IMG/VR virus record: IMGVR_UViG_3300034104_003370
Coordinates: 1-44,362 of that record
DNA: 44,362 bases
Origin: a virus
Direction: 5' to 3' (one strand)
Shown here: positions 6,117-14,433 of the stretch, one piece after another
How the letters are laid out: each line of letters opens with the position of its first letter
How positions within the stretch are numbered: the first letter of the stretch is position 1
Made by a program: the position numbers and the translations under genes
The notes under the pieces: model-generated
What the model was told of the DNA's origin: nothing
The model's database searches: none
The model's input: the letters and a program-made list of their open reading frames with translations, nothing else

Positions 6117-8108
6117 CTATTGTCCTTGGGGAGGTGGAGCGGGGGGTTGCTCGCCCGGAGGAGGACCAGGGGGCGGAGGAGGCGGTGGTGGAACGAGGTA
6201 CGACGACACGTCGAACTGGTTCACCTGACCCCAGGCCGTCATCAGGCTATTGAACAGATCGGGCTGGCCAGCCTGGAGAAGACCCTGCGCCACCGGCATG
6301 GCCACCTGCAGGAAGTTGTTGAGGTTCTCCGTCTTCGTCGCGAGATTCGGTTTCCTCGCGCTGCCGGCTTCGACGCGATACGAATACTCGCGAACAATGG
6401 AATCCGGGTTCTCGCCCTGGACGTGCATGCCCCACGCCTGTGCAGCCATCGGTCCAAGGAGCGGCTCCACATCCTGCGGATAGATCAACCACCGGGCGAG
6501 GAGGGCTTCCTTGCGAGCGACCTCCGAGAGAGCGTCTTCCAGAATATTTGCATAGTCGTCGGGCCTGACCGAGATTTGCTCGGCCTTCACCTGGGCTTCT
6601 GCAGCTGACCGGAACTGATTCCGGGTCATACCATACAAAAGTTCAGTAAGCCCCACGCGGCGGTCGAAGAGGGCGGTGACCTCGCTGATGATCTGGTACA
6701 TGTCCTGGGTCACGCCAGGAGTCTGGAACACCGAGATCACGTCGCTGACCGATCTGCCCACCGCCTCCGAGATTTCAACGATGTTGAATCCCTTCTCCGA
6801 CTTCTCCAGAATCTTGGCCTTCAGGTCTGGGTCGGCTGCCTTGGCAACACCGATCAGCGTCTGCGAGGACGTGGCGATCCGGGTGGCGAGGAACGACATC
6901 GCCCAGTTGATAAACCGCAACTCCGAAATACCAGGGCGGATCAAAGAGATCGGCCAGGAGTAGCCGGGTTTGCCGTGCCACGCCAAGAGCGTGAAGGGCC
7001 AGCCGTTGGGTTCCGCCCAGAACGGAATCGGCCACTGGGCAGCCATGAAGAAGTTCTGCGGCACCCCGTTCTCGCCGGCCTCTTCCTGGAGCAGGGCAGG
7101 GGGGAGGTTCAATGGGAACTCCACACCCTCTGCGACGACGATGTAACAGTTGGTGCCTAACGAATCAAACTTCCCCTGCAGGTCCTTGTCGGCGTCCTTC
7201 AGGCGATCCCCGAAGCCGGTCTTGGAGTAAATCTCCCAGTAGCAGATGAGGTCGTTCGTCTTGCCGTTCTTGCGCTTGGTTTCGTAGCCACGCTCACCCT
7301 CCTCCGTGCGGGAGGCGTAGGATTCGATGTGCCCCTTCAGGTCCTCGCGAGACAGGCCGAACTTCGCTGCTACTTCATCGATGGGCTGCGTCCGCTTACG
7401 GGCGGCCCATCGGATGTCTTCAAACTCATCGGCATCCGGGTCCCAGACGATGTTGTCGATGGAGTCAAAGAACGACCCGGCGAACTTCACCTGCGAACCA
7501 GAAGGGGAGTAGAGTTCGTGCCACCACACGCCGGCACCCTTAATGAACGCCTCTTCCACCACCTTGCGAGAGTGGCCTTTGAGGTTCAGCTCGTTGGGGG
7601 TGTAGTTCAAATATCCTTCCAGCAACTGGGCGATCACCTTGCGGCGCTCCCACATCATCTGCTGCTGCTGAAGGCCCTGCTGGTACATCTGCATCCCGGG
7701 GTCCGGCATCATCACCGGCTGGCCGTCAGGGCCCATCGCGGGACCATCAGGACCCATCTGGGGAACCGGCTGCTGTGGGAAGATGCCCAGGAGAGCCGGG
7801 CCGACGATGGGGTACTCTTTCGGGCTGACCGTACGCTGCGGGTTACGGTGATGGATCACCGACGCAAACAGACGCACGGCCTCCCAGACACGGTTGATGC
7901 ACAACCGGATCGGCGGGGCATCGATCCCCTTGTTGTAGCCCTTGTCCCCACGCGCGGTGGAGTCCTTCCACATGGTGTCAGGATCGCTGTCATAGAAGCC
8001 AAGAGCCTCGGCGGCGTCCTCAGAGAACGGACGTTTGTGCTTTTTTGCAAGCTCCAGCTTTTTCAGCCAAGTGGCCACTATTGGGCGCAGGGGATTCTCG
8101 TCGGCCAT
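6117..8108 (-). CDS. portal protein
   Basis: A 663-residue protein that should form the dodecameric DNA-entry ring at one head vertex. The size, the position directly after TerL, and motifs such as RLCINRVWEAVRLFASVI, DPDADEFEDIRWAARKR and LFDRRVGLTELLYGMTRNQ fit portals of podovirus-like phages. There is a Gly/Pro/Met-rich insertion at about residues 110-140 and a proline-rich tail (about 640-663) with a run of eight prolines. The ATG at 8108 follows an AGGAG at good spacing. I am confident of the portal call; the exact portal family is not determined. Confidence 0.87.
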   Translation of the reverse strand: MADENPLRPIVATWLKKLELAKKHKRPFSEDAAEALGFYDSDPDTMWKDSTARGDKGYNKGIDAPPIRLCINRVWEAVRLFASVIHHRNPQRTVSPKEYPIVGPALLGIFPQQPVPQMGPDGPAMGPDGQPVMMPDPGMQMYQQGLQQQQMMWERRKVIAQLLEGYLNYTPNELNLKGHSRKVVEEAFIKGAGVWWHELYSPSGSQVKFAGSFFDSIDNIVWDPDADEFEDIRWAARKRTQPIDEVAAKFGLSREDLKGHIESYASRTEEGERGYETKRKNGKTNDLICYWEIYSKTGFGDRLKDADKDLQGKFDSLGTNCYIVVAEGVEFPLNLPPALLQEEAGENGVPQNFFMAAQWPIPFWAEPNGWPFTLLAWHGKPGYSWPISLIRPGISELRFINWAMSFLATRIATSSQTLIGVAKAADPDLKAKILEKSEKGFNIVEISEAVGRSVSDVISVFQTPGVTQDMYQIISEVTALFDRRVGLTELLYGMTRNQFRSAAEAQVKAEQISVRPDDYANILEDALSEVARKEALLARWLIYPQDVEPLLGPMAAQAWGMHVQGENPDSIVREYSYRVEAGSARKPNLATKTENLNNFLQVAMPVAQGLLQAGQPDLFNSLMTAWGQVNQFDVSSYLVPPPPPPPPGPPPGEQPPAPPPQGQ

Positions 8109-8133
8109 CTAGGTTCTCCTATGGATCAGTGTC

Positions 8134-8451
8134 CTAGCGGGCCTTTTTCCCCTCCAGGTCAGCCAGCTTCTTCTCCAGCAAGGCCACCTTTTCCGAGAGA
8201 ATCGCATCCTTGCCTTTGCGCAGGTCCCAGAAGCCGTATTCCTTCCAGGCCGGGAACTCCGCCACCCCTGGATCGGTGACGTGATGGACGCTCGGACGCT
8301 CCACGCCACCGTAGCCCGGGGCGATGACCCAGAGCGTGAGCGTGCGGGACGAGACGGAGGTCACGATGCCCACGTTGGGCTCGGCACCTTCATGGCGGTA
8401 GTACTGGACAAAGTCACCCAGGTCGGCCTTCGGCATAGCAAAGTCGGTCAT
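8134..8451 (-). CDS. small protein coupled to TerL, C-terminal coiled coil
   Basis: A 105-residue protein starting MTDFAMPKADLGDFVQYYRH. The frame is open upstream, but the ATG at 8451 overlaps the terminase stop as ATGA. The N-terminal half is a small beta barrel-like segment (VGIVTSVSSRTLTLWVI); the C-terminus (EKVALLEKKLADLEGKKA) is a short leucine heptad coiled coil. It lies between TerL and portal. Possibly a packaging or head accessory protein; function unknown. Confidence 0.72.
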   Translation of the reverse strand: MTDFAMPKADLGDFVQYYRHEGAEPNVGIVTSVSSRTLTLWVIAPGYGGVERPSVHHVTDPGVAEFPAWKEYGFWDLRKGKDAILSEKVALLEKKLADLEGKKAR

Positions 8452-11150
8452 TTTCCAAATCCTTTCGGGGCTAGATACAACGCAGGGTCTTCGGACTCCC
8501 GCTGGCGGCGTTTCTTCTCGGACAGGTACTTCACCCACCACGGATCGGGACCATAGGTCTTCGGTGGTGCGTGATACTTGGGCTCGTAGGCACAGAGGTA
8601 TTCCAGGCAGTTTCCGGCGATAATCGGCCTGCCACCACGGCGAACGATGAGCGTTGTGTTGGGCACCGAGAGGCAATAGACCATGCCCTCGTAATCGCTG
8701 GGCTCAAACGAAGGCGTGCCGCGCGAGTCTCGCAATGCAATCGGCCGCTGGCGGCACGCTACAACGCGGTAGAACTCTCGCGTCTTGCAGACGCGGCCCA
8801 TAATCGAATCGACGCCAGCGGGCTGCGTGTACATGGAGGGGGACATGCCCATCTTCAGCATGATCTCCTGCAAGCCGTCCGCCAGTTGCTTGCTGACAGA
8901 CCCATATCGCGGCAAGTGGGTCTGCGTGCTGGTCCACCCGTCGCCGTCCAGGGCGCCGTCCAGGAAGGCGCGCAAGATCGTTTTGTCGGAGTCCAGAACC
9001 CACTGCGGCACATACTTTTCATATTGCCCACCAAATGGCCTTAAAGCAGACCACAGCTGCTTGCTAGATGCCTGAAATCCGTCTGGTGTCTCTACCCACC
9101 GAAAAGGAAGCTGGGCGAGGTGAGACTTCAGGAAAGCCCTGCCAAGCGGCTTCTTTTGCGCGATGACGACCCTGTAGCCGCTGCCGGGGCAGCGTGGCGT
9201 CTTGTCAACATAGCCCTCTGACAAGAACCACCCAAGGAACTCCGCCCACACATGCGGGTCGATCTCCTTCTCAAACTCCTTTTTTCCTCCAGGCGCGGAC
9301 GGAAGAAGCACAGGCCCCGTGCGCTTAACGCCATCCCACTGCACGCGGTTCGTAAACCGATCCGTGATGCGCAGGTCGCCAGCCTCCCGGACGCGATATT
9401 CACCGTGGCGGTCCAGCGTGACCATGCGATGGTCGGGCGTTACGTGCGCATCGACACGCGCGGATGAAATGCGGACCATCTCCCCAGCGTGCGGCCTTTC
9501 GATCCTTTGCGTAAAATGCTGATACTCCAGAAAGCCATTCTCCAGATTGACGGTGGCCACTCGCTCCGCATCCGGAACGTCCCGAAACAGGCGCCATCCC
9601 GACTCCGTCAGCACTTCGGTCTGGTCGTCAAAACACTGACAGGCGTGGACCTCGCCGCGGGTCTGCGGCTCATCCGTCACGTAGACCTGTCCGTTGACGG
9701 TGGTCGTCTTTTTTCGGTAGCGCCTCAGTTCCCTGAGAAGGTTGGGGCAGGAACCTTCCAGGATTTTGAGCTTGGTCGTCCCGTCGCCGCGGATATGCAG
9801 CATCTGACGGACCATCGCCGTGCGGGCTGGGATGTCGTCGGACCCCGGCATGAACCCGAAGCCGGATATCTGGGAGCGGCAGTTCCGCTTCTTCAACTCC
9901 TCCGAATACAACTCATGGGGCAGTCGGCCAGACCCCAGGTCACGGAGCATGCCACCGTGCATGTCCATGATGAAGTTGTAGAAATGCTGGTCCTGGGCCT
10001 TCTCCCAGAAGCGCTCGCCAAAGATCAGGCTGTTGCACTGCCGGATATACAGTTCGTCGTAGATGAGCAGAAACTTCTCGTCCGGTGGTACGGCACCGAA
10101 GACACACGCCATCACCGCATGGCCAGGATCGATGGCCACGTAGCGGGTCCAGTCGGGAGGCACCAGACCGGCCGGCAGTTCTGACCGGGGGAGAATGTGG
10201 ACCGACTGGTTGAACGTCGGGTACATGAGGGTGGATTCAGTCGTGAACTCACCCTCGGCACGCATCTTCAGTTCTTCTTGGCCTAGCGCGCTCCACCGCT
10301 CAATGTTCTTCCTCTTTTCCTCATCATCAATAAAGTCGTTATCCAAGAACCGGAACGTGAACTTGCGGATGATCGGATTCTCATCGCCGTTCTCAATCGC
10401 CTTGTCGGCACGTTCGCACAGGCCGATGAGCGCGTCATTCTTGGAGTGCGGCATGGCTGCCCACACAAAGCGGCCTTTGCGATCCGCCAGTCGGGCTTGG
10501 CACTCCCCCACCCAACGCTCGTTGTTAAGGTCCTCGTCCAGCCAAATAAAATCTGCCTGATAGCCCTGCGGAGGCTCGCCTTCAGAAGAGAAGCACCAGA
10601 TGTTCCAGCCGTTGGTCAGTTCGACTTTGTTGAGATAGCCGGCGTTCTTCAGCACCCAGCTCATGTCTTTGATGAGCCGTGGCGGGATTAATGGCGGGGC
10701 TGGTTTGCTTTTAGACTTGTCGTCCCCCTTGCGCATGGAGCGCCACTCTCCCGTCTCTTCATCGCGGATGATTCGGAACGCCCCGGCTTTGAAGAGGATC
10801 GGATAGATGACAAGCCCGATGTGGGGCCAGTTGCGGCCGACGATGGCGAGGTTGCCGTCCTTCTCTGGATACTTGCCGTAGGGGTCTTGGCCCGTCACAG
10901 CGCGAGCCGCCTCCACGGCCACAGCCAGAGACTTACCACCTCGGTTACCACCCAGCACGATCCGTTCGCTCGCCATGCACTTGTGGAACTCTTCCTGATG
11001 AGGCATGGGGCGATAGAGCCGCAACGACTCCAGGCGGCGAGATGCAAGCTCGGCCTGCACCTCCCGCATCTGCTGGAGGGCGTGCTGAGAGACTTCAGGA
11101 CCAGCCGTCTTGGGCGGGTCAGGCAGCTCTATCTTCGGATGCTTTTTCAT
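8448..11150 (-). CDS. terL: terminase large subunit, interrupted by an intein
   Basis: A 900-residue precursor; removing the 342-residue intein leaves 558 residues, normal for TerL. The N-terminal packaging ATPase has Walker A GGNRGGKS (67-74) and Walker B FIWLDED (201-207). The RNase H-like nuclease has DPGH (D341) and MDMHGG (D396). The intein splits VHACQ from CLEYLCAYEP, the helix where many terminases carry their last acidic residue (H-x-x-D-AL-x-YL). Here the aligned position is Q505, with E850 three residues beyond the junction. The start overlaps the upstream gene as ATGA. It acts at the portal to pump and cut DNA. Confidence 0.93.
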   Translation of the reverse strand: MKKHPKIELPDPPKTAGPEVSQHALQQMREVQAELASRRLESLRLYRPMPHQEEFHKCMASERIVLGGNRGGKSLAVAVEAARAVTGQDPYGKYPEKDGNLAIVGRNWPHIGLVIYPILFKAGAFRIIRDEETGEWRSMRKGDDKSKSKPAPPLIPPRLIKDMSWVLKNAGYLNKVELTNGWNIWCFSSEGEPPQGYQADFIWLDEDLNNERWVGECQARLADRKGRFVWAAMPHSKNDALIGLCERADKAIENGDENPIIRKFTFRFLDNDFIDDEEKRKNIERWSALGQEELKMRAEGEFTTESTLMYPTFNQSVHILPRSELPAGLVPPDWTRYVAIDPGHAVMACVFGAVPPDEKFLLIYDELYIRQCNSLIFGERFWEKAQDQHFYNFIMDMHGGMLRDLGSGRLPHELYSEELKKRNCRSQISGFGFMPGSDDIPARTAMVRQMLHIRGDGTTKLKILEGSCPNLLRELRRYRKKTTTVNGQVYVTDEPQTRGEVHACQCFDDQTEVLTESGWRLFRDVPDAERVATVNLENGFLEYQHFTQRIERPHAGEMVRISSARVDAHVTPDHRMVTLDRHGEYRVREAGDLRITDRFTNRVQWDGVKRTGPVLLPSAPGGKKEFEKEIDPHVWAEFLGWFLSEGYVDKTPRCPGSGYRVVIAQKKPLGRAFLKSHLAQLPFRWVETPDGFQASSKQLWSALRPFGGQYEKYVPQWVLDSDKTILRAFLDGALDGDGWTSTQTHLPRYGSVSKQLADGLQEIMLKMGMSPSMYTQPAGVDSIMGRVCKTREFYRVVACRQRPIALRDSRGTPSFEPSDYEGMVYCLSVPNTTLIVRRGGRPIIAGNCLEYLCAYEPKYHAPPKTYGPDPWWVKYLSEKKRRQRESEDPALYLAPKGFGK
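8610..9635 (-). other. intein with LAGLIDADG-type homing endonuclease domain, within TerL
   Basis: Residues 506-847 of the TerL precursor. Block A is CFDDQTEVLTESGW with Cys1 at C506; block B contains TPDHRM; the two dodecapeptide motifs are EFLGWFLSEGYV (637-648) and RAFLDGALDGDGW (727-739); block F is YEGMVYCLSVPNTTLIV; and the C-terminal junction is AGN|C with Cys at +1 (C848). The penultimate residue is Gly rather than the usual His. It should splice itself out and may spread by homing. Confidence 0.92.
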
Positions 11151-11836
11151 TCACCTGCCTCATCGACTGAGGGTGCCACTCCCCGCACGTCCACAGGGAG
11201 TTCGTCTTCGGAAACACCCCCATCGCTTCGGTCGGATGCACCTGTGGCGGGAACCTCATGCACGACCCCTGAATCGACCTCGGCAGTTCCCGCAGCCACC
11301 ACCGGCAACTCTCGCACGTCCCCATTGCTCTCTATCCTTGCTTGCTTGCCATTCACTTTGATCGCCAGGGCGGCGGCGAGAACGTCCCGCCGATACTGCG
11401 CTTCTAGCTCTTCTTCGGTCATCAACTCCAGCGGCTTCTTCGCCCCACCCATGGCGGTGTTGTTCACGATCAGCCGCAGGAGGGAATCCAACTGCTTGGT
11501 ACGGAACGCTCCACCAGCGGGGGCGTCGAAGAACTGCTTCATAAACGCCCGCGAGAAACCCTCCACGCCGCCGAAGTACTTCATCATGCACTCCAGCAAT
11601 TCGCTGGAATGCGGGATGTTCGTACCACCGACCCGGGATGCGGCGATGAAGAGATCGACCGCACCCTTCTCAATCTCAACGAGCTTCTTCTGACTCTTGG
11701 TCAGACGGTCGGCTTTGACCTGCTTGTTGCGACACTTCCGACAGCGGGCGTGGAAGCCGTCCTTGGACTTGTGGAAGTACTCTGGAGTGAGGGCGTAGCT
11801 GACCCCACATTTCACACAGGCCCGATACTCAGCCAT
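11147..11836 (-). CDS. candidate terminase small subunit with N-terminal zinc ribbon
   Basis: A 229-residue protein directly upstream of TerL (ATGA overlap). It starts MAEYRACVKCGVSYALTPEY and has CVKC (7-10) and CRKC (32-35), a small zinc ribbon also seen at the start of the endonuclease VII gene at 37062-37514. The middle (about 60-160) is helical and basic; the C-terminal 60 residues are acidic and low complexity. Position suggests the small terminase, which recognises phage DNA. The family is not recognised with certainty, and a nuclease-associated protein is the alternative. Confidence 0.6.
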   Translation of the reverse strand: MAEYRACVKCGVSYALTPEYFHKSKDGFHARCRKCRNKQVKADRLTKSQKKLVEIEKGAVDLFIAASRVGGTNIPHSSELLECMMKYFGGVEGFSRAFMKQFFDAPAGGAFRTKQLDSLLRLIVNNTAMGGAKKPLELMTEEELEAQYRRDVLAAALAIKVNGKQARIESNGDVRELPVVAAGTAEVDSGVVHEVPATGASDRSDGGVSEDELPVDVRGVAPSVDEAGE

Positions 11837-12701
11837 TCACTTTCACGGAAAACTTCGGCTTCAGGTCTACGAGCTTCACGGTCGGATCGTAGCCGGCGGC
11901 CCACGATTCCTTCAGTTTCTCGCTGACCGCCTTGGCTTCGATGAACTGCGGCTTGCCGACACACTTCGGCTTCCAGTGACCTGCCCAAGCATCCCAGTTA
12001 CAGAAGACCGGGTTGTAGCCCAGCTTCTGCGTACCGACGAGCGAGAGGTCGCGGGTCATCGTCACGTCTTCCGTCGAAGCCTTGTCGGCCGCGTACTTGT
12101 CGGCCCACTCATAGTAAAACCAAGGCTTGTCGGCTTCGGTCTTGGGCTCGGTCAGATCAAAGACCCGCATGTCGTACATGATCAGGCCCGTGGGCAGAGC
12201 AGCGCACTCCTGGATGCCCGACATCTTCACGGACTGCGACCGCTCGTACATCTTCAACTGGAAGTCCGGATTGGCGTTGTTGGACTGCATGTTGCGCCAC
12301 TCAAAGACGTACACGCATTCTGCCGGGGGGGGGCCACAGTACGGAGCCCCGATCACACAGGGGCCCTTGTGGTAGTGGTCCACCAGGAAGTCGAAGGAGG
12401 ACTGGAAGAACGGCTTGGCGTCCTGGTCTTGGCCGACAAGGAGGTCGGGCTTCATGTCCGAATCCACCATCACCAGCACATCCACGCCAAACTCACGCGC
12501 CATGAGGACGCAGCGATTGCGAGTCATGGTGATGGGCGTATCGGCTAGGTTCCAGATACGGATATTCTCAACGCGAGCGTCCCGGGACAGTTCCGAGACA
12601 AGGGGGGTCATCCATTCCCTCACGTCAGGAACTTCGGAGGAAATGCCTCCGTTCCCGCCATAAGAGAACGTACAGATACCGACGTTGAACTTCTGGTTCA
12701 T
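11829..12701 (-). CDS. glycosyltransferase-like protein (GT-A fold)
   Basis: A 290-residue protein. After VGICTFSYGGNG come the GT-A hallmarks: PITMTRNRCVLMAREFGVD then VLVMVDSDMKPD (about 84-95), the metal- and nucleotide-sugar-binding DxD-like motif, and later CVIGAPYCGPP and ALPTGLIMYDMRVF. The layout resembles Anp1/GT2-type enzymes that transfer a sugar from a nucleotide donor. It overlaps the zinc-ribbon gene by 8 nt. It could glycosylate virion proteins or host surface; no target can be read from the sequence. Confidence 0.75.
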   Translation of the reverse strand: MNQKFNVGICTFSYGGNGGISSEVPDVREWMTPLVSELSRDARVENIRIWNLADTPITMTRNRCVLMAREFGVDVLVMVDSDMKPDLLVGQDQDAKPFFQSSFDFLVDHYHKGPCVIGAPYCGPPPAECVYVFEWRNMQSNNANPDFQLKMYERSQSVKMSGIQECAALPTGLIMYDMRVFDLTEPKTEADKPWFYYEWADKYAADKASTEDVTMTRDLSLVGTQKLGYNPVFCNWDAWAGHWKPKCVGKPQFIEAKAVSEKLKESWAAGYDPTVKLVDLKPKFSVKVNG

Positions 12702-12749
12702 GGGGCACCTCGGGGGGAGGCGTTAGTGTACGAAGTTACAGATTGCCGA

Positions 12750-13589
12750 TCAACCCCATAATCCTGCCGCGGGGCTTACCCAGCCGTTGTTGACTGCGTT
12801 CTGCGCCTGCCCCCACAGAGCCGGAATGTTGGGAGGCGGAGGCGGTGCCATGAACCCAGGAGGAGGATTGCCGCGTCCTTGGTACACGCCAGAGCGACCG
12901 GCGTGCTGCGCGTTGTCTTGGATCAGAGCCGAGATAAGTGCATCGCGGTTGTTCAATGACTGCTGCTGGCTGACCTGCCGTCCATCAGGGCCAATGGCAT
13001 AGGACGTGAACGGATCGGGCCGGGCGTTGTCTGGCATGTAGGCCAAGTTCCCGGCGCCACCGCCGCCGAACGTACGAGCCGGCGCCATGCGAGAGGCGTT
13101 CCCCTCCATGGAGAAGTTCCACGCATCAGCGAAGGCGCTGTTGGATGGGCGAGGGCCTTGCTGCTGCGGCGTATATGGAGTGCCTTGCGACGGCTCCTGA
13201 ATGGACTGGGCTCTGCCGGACTGCGGGGCAGCCCACGAAGAAATGTTCACGCCGCCGGTCGATGGCGGCGCGTTGCTGGAGCCTGGAGACTGACGCGGCT
13301 GCTGCGCCGAGCCCGCGGCCCTCCACGAATAGCGAGGCGGTGTACGCGGTGCGGCGGGCGGCGGGGTCCAGGCCTGCATACCGCTCTGCGGGGCACTTTG
13401 CTGCGGGCGATAGGCCGCCATCGGGGCGGCCTGCGGCATGCCGAAGGCTTGCTGGCTAGGCTGGGGGTATTCGGGCATGCTGGGGCTGCTGCCGGCTCTG
13501 GCCGCCGCTTCGGGCGTACGGTATCCCCAGCTGCCGCCGTTCTCACGCCAGCGTGGGTCGTTGGCCGATCCACCCATAGTCACAAACAT
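12750..13589 (-). CDS. Pro/Gln/Ser-rich virion-operon protein
   Basis: A 279-residue low-complexity protein, rich in P, Q, S, A and G, beginning MFVTMGGSANDPRWREN. The only ordered-looking portions are the N-terminal 30 residues and a segment near NNRDALISALIQDN; the C-terminus has a PPPPPN stretch and ends WVSPAAGLWG. It begins in TAATG with the tiny gene upstream. Likely disordered, possibly an assembly factor or internal virion protein. Confidence 0.65.
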   Translation of the reverse strand: MFVTMGGSANDPRWRENGGSWGYRTPEAAARAGSSPSMPEYPQPSQQAFGMPQAAPMAAYRPQQSAPQSGMQAWTPPPAAPRTPPRYSWRAAGSAQQPRQSPGSSNAPPSTGGVNISSWAAPQSGRAQSIQEPSQGTPYTPQQQGPRPSNSAFADAWNFSMEGNASRMAPARTFGGGGAGNLAYMPDNARPDPFTSYAIGPDGRQVSQQQSLNNRDALISALIQDNAQHAGRSGVYQGRGNPPPGFMAPPPPPNIPALWGQAQNAVNNGWVSPAAGLWG

Positions 13590-13741
13590 TATTCGTCCCC
13601 ACTCTTCGTTGTCAGTGCGTCAGTACCCATGCCCGATCCTTGGAGCATGCGGAGCTTCGCCATGTCGGCGTACTCGCTGTCGCGGATGGCCGCGATCAGT
13701 TCACGCAGGAAGTCCAGGTTCTGGATGGCCGGTTGATCCAC
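13589..13741 (-). CDS. 50-residue protein with GTG start
   Basis: Too small for ordinary gene calling. It starts at GTG (13741) after an AGGGA run 8 nt away and ends TAA overlapping the next ATG as TAATG. The product reads VDQPAIQNLDFLRELIAAIR and continues DSEYADMAKLRMLQGSGMGT. It is strongly helical for its first 35 residues. It lies just beyond the terminator of the decoration gene, so expression needs read-through or its own promoter. Function unknown. Confidence 0.6.
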   Translation of the reverse strand: MDQPAIQNLDFLRELIAAIRDSEYADMAKLRMLQGSGMGTDALTTKSGDE

Positions 13742-13759
13742 GATTGGTCCCTATTACGA

Positions 13760-13793
13760 GAAAAGCGGCTGGCCAGTTCCCCAGCCAGCCGCT
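13760..13793 (-). terminator. intrinsic terminator after the decoration-protein gene
   Basis: A perfect 10-bp stem AGCGGCTGGC/GCCAGCCGCT with a 10-nt loop, followed on the minus strand by TTTT. It lies 27 bp beyond the stop of the decoration gene and would lower expression of downstream late genes relative to capsid genes. Confidence 0.8.
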
Positions 13794-13819
13794 CCCCCGA
13801 TAAGCCCACTAGGGGCAGA

Positions 13820-14410
13820 TTAGTAACGGGTCTTCACGATGGCCAGGACCGCAGTGCCAGTCGTCGCGCCCGTGCTGCACGCACGACCGATGACGCCCAG
13901 GCTGTTGTCACCAGCGCCAGTCGTAGCCGCACCCACGCCGCTCCGAGTGACACGGCCGGCGGTGGTCGCACCCGACGTGGCAGCGGTGATCGCAGCCAGA
14001 CGGTCGCCAACAGCCACATCCGTACCGCTGAGAGCAACCGACACTTCGGTCGGACCCTCAACCGTCACCCAGTACACGTCGTTGACAGCAACGCCCGTCG
14101 CCGGGAGGTACTCGTCCGCAACGCCCACCCGCTCTTCGTTCGTCACCGACGTGTAGCCCTTCGTCTCCGCAAAGACGGCAAGGCCAGCCGTGGTGGTGTC
14201 AAACGACACCACGCGCTTCGGCAGGATCACCCCGGCGGAGGTGTTCCGGACAGCCACGCAGGTCTTCACCCGGTTGCTGCGGACCACGCCCGTGATGGGA
14301 TTCACGTCAGGGAACTGCTTAACAGCACCCACCCAGTTCTTGCCGTCGTTGGCCGAAGTGACCCCAAGGGTCTGGCCGAGAGCGAACGGCGGATCGATCA
14401 GAAGACTCAT
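13820..14410 (-). CDS. head decoration or stabilisation protein (inferred)
   Basis: A 196-residue Ala/Thr/Val/Gly-rich beta protein starting MSLLIDPPFALGQTLG. Segments such as VAVGDRLAAITAATSG, VTRSGVGAATTGAGDN and IGRACSTGATTGTAV are typical of capsid decoration proteins (DUF2190-like layout). It follows the major capsid gene at 23 bp, and an intrinsic terminator follows it, which is the usual arrangement for a high-copy capsid pair. The decoration role is inferred from position and composition. Confidence 0.7.
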   Translation of the reverse strand: MSLLIDPPFALGQTLGVTSANDGKNWVGAVKQFPDVNPITGVVRSNRVKTCVAVRNTSAGVILPKRVVSFDTTTAGLAVFAETKGYTSVTNEERVGVADEYLPATGVAVNDVYWVTVEGPTEVSVALSGTDVAVGDRLAAITAATSGATTAGRVTRSGVGAATTGAGDNSLGVIGRACSTGATTGTAVLAIVKTRY

Positions 14411-14433
14411 GTCAACGCACCTCTTTCTTTGGA

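Noticed and set aside
7329-8279. Plus-strand 316-codon frame opposite the portal
   Set aside because: His/Arg/Leu-rich antisense shadow of a confidently identified portal gene.
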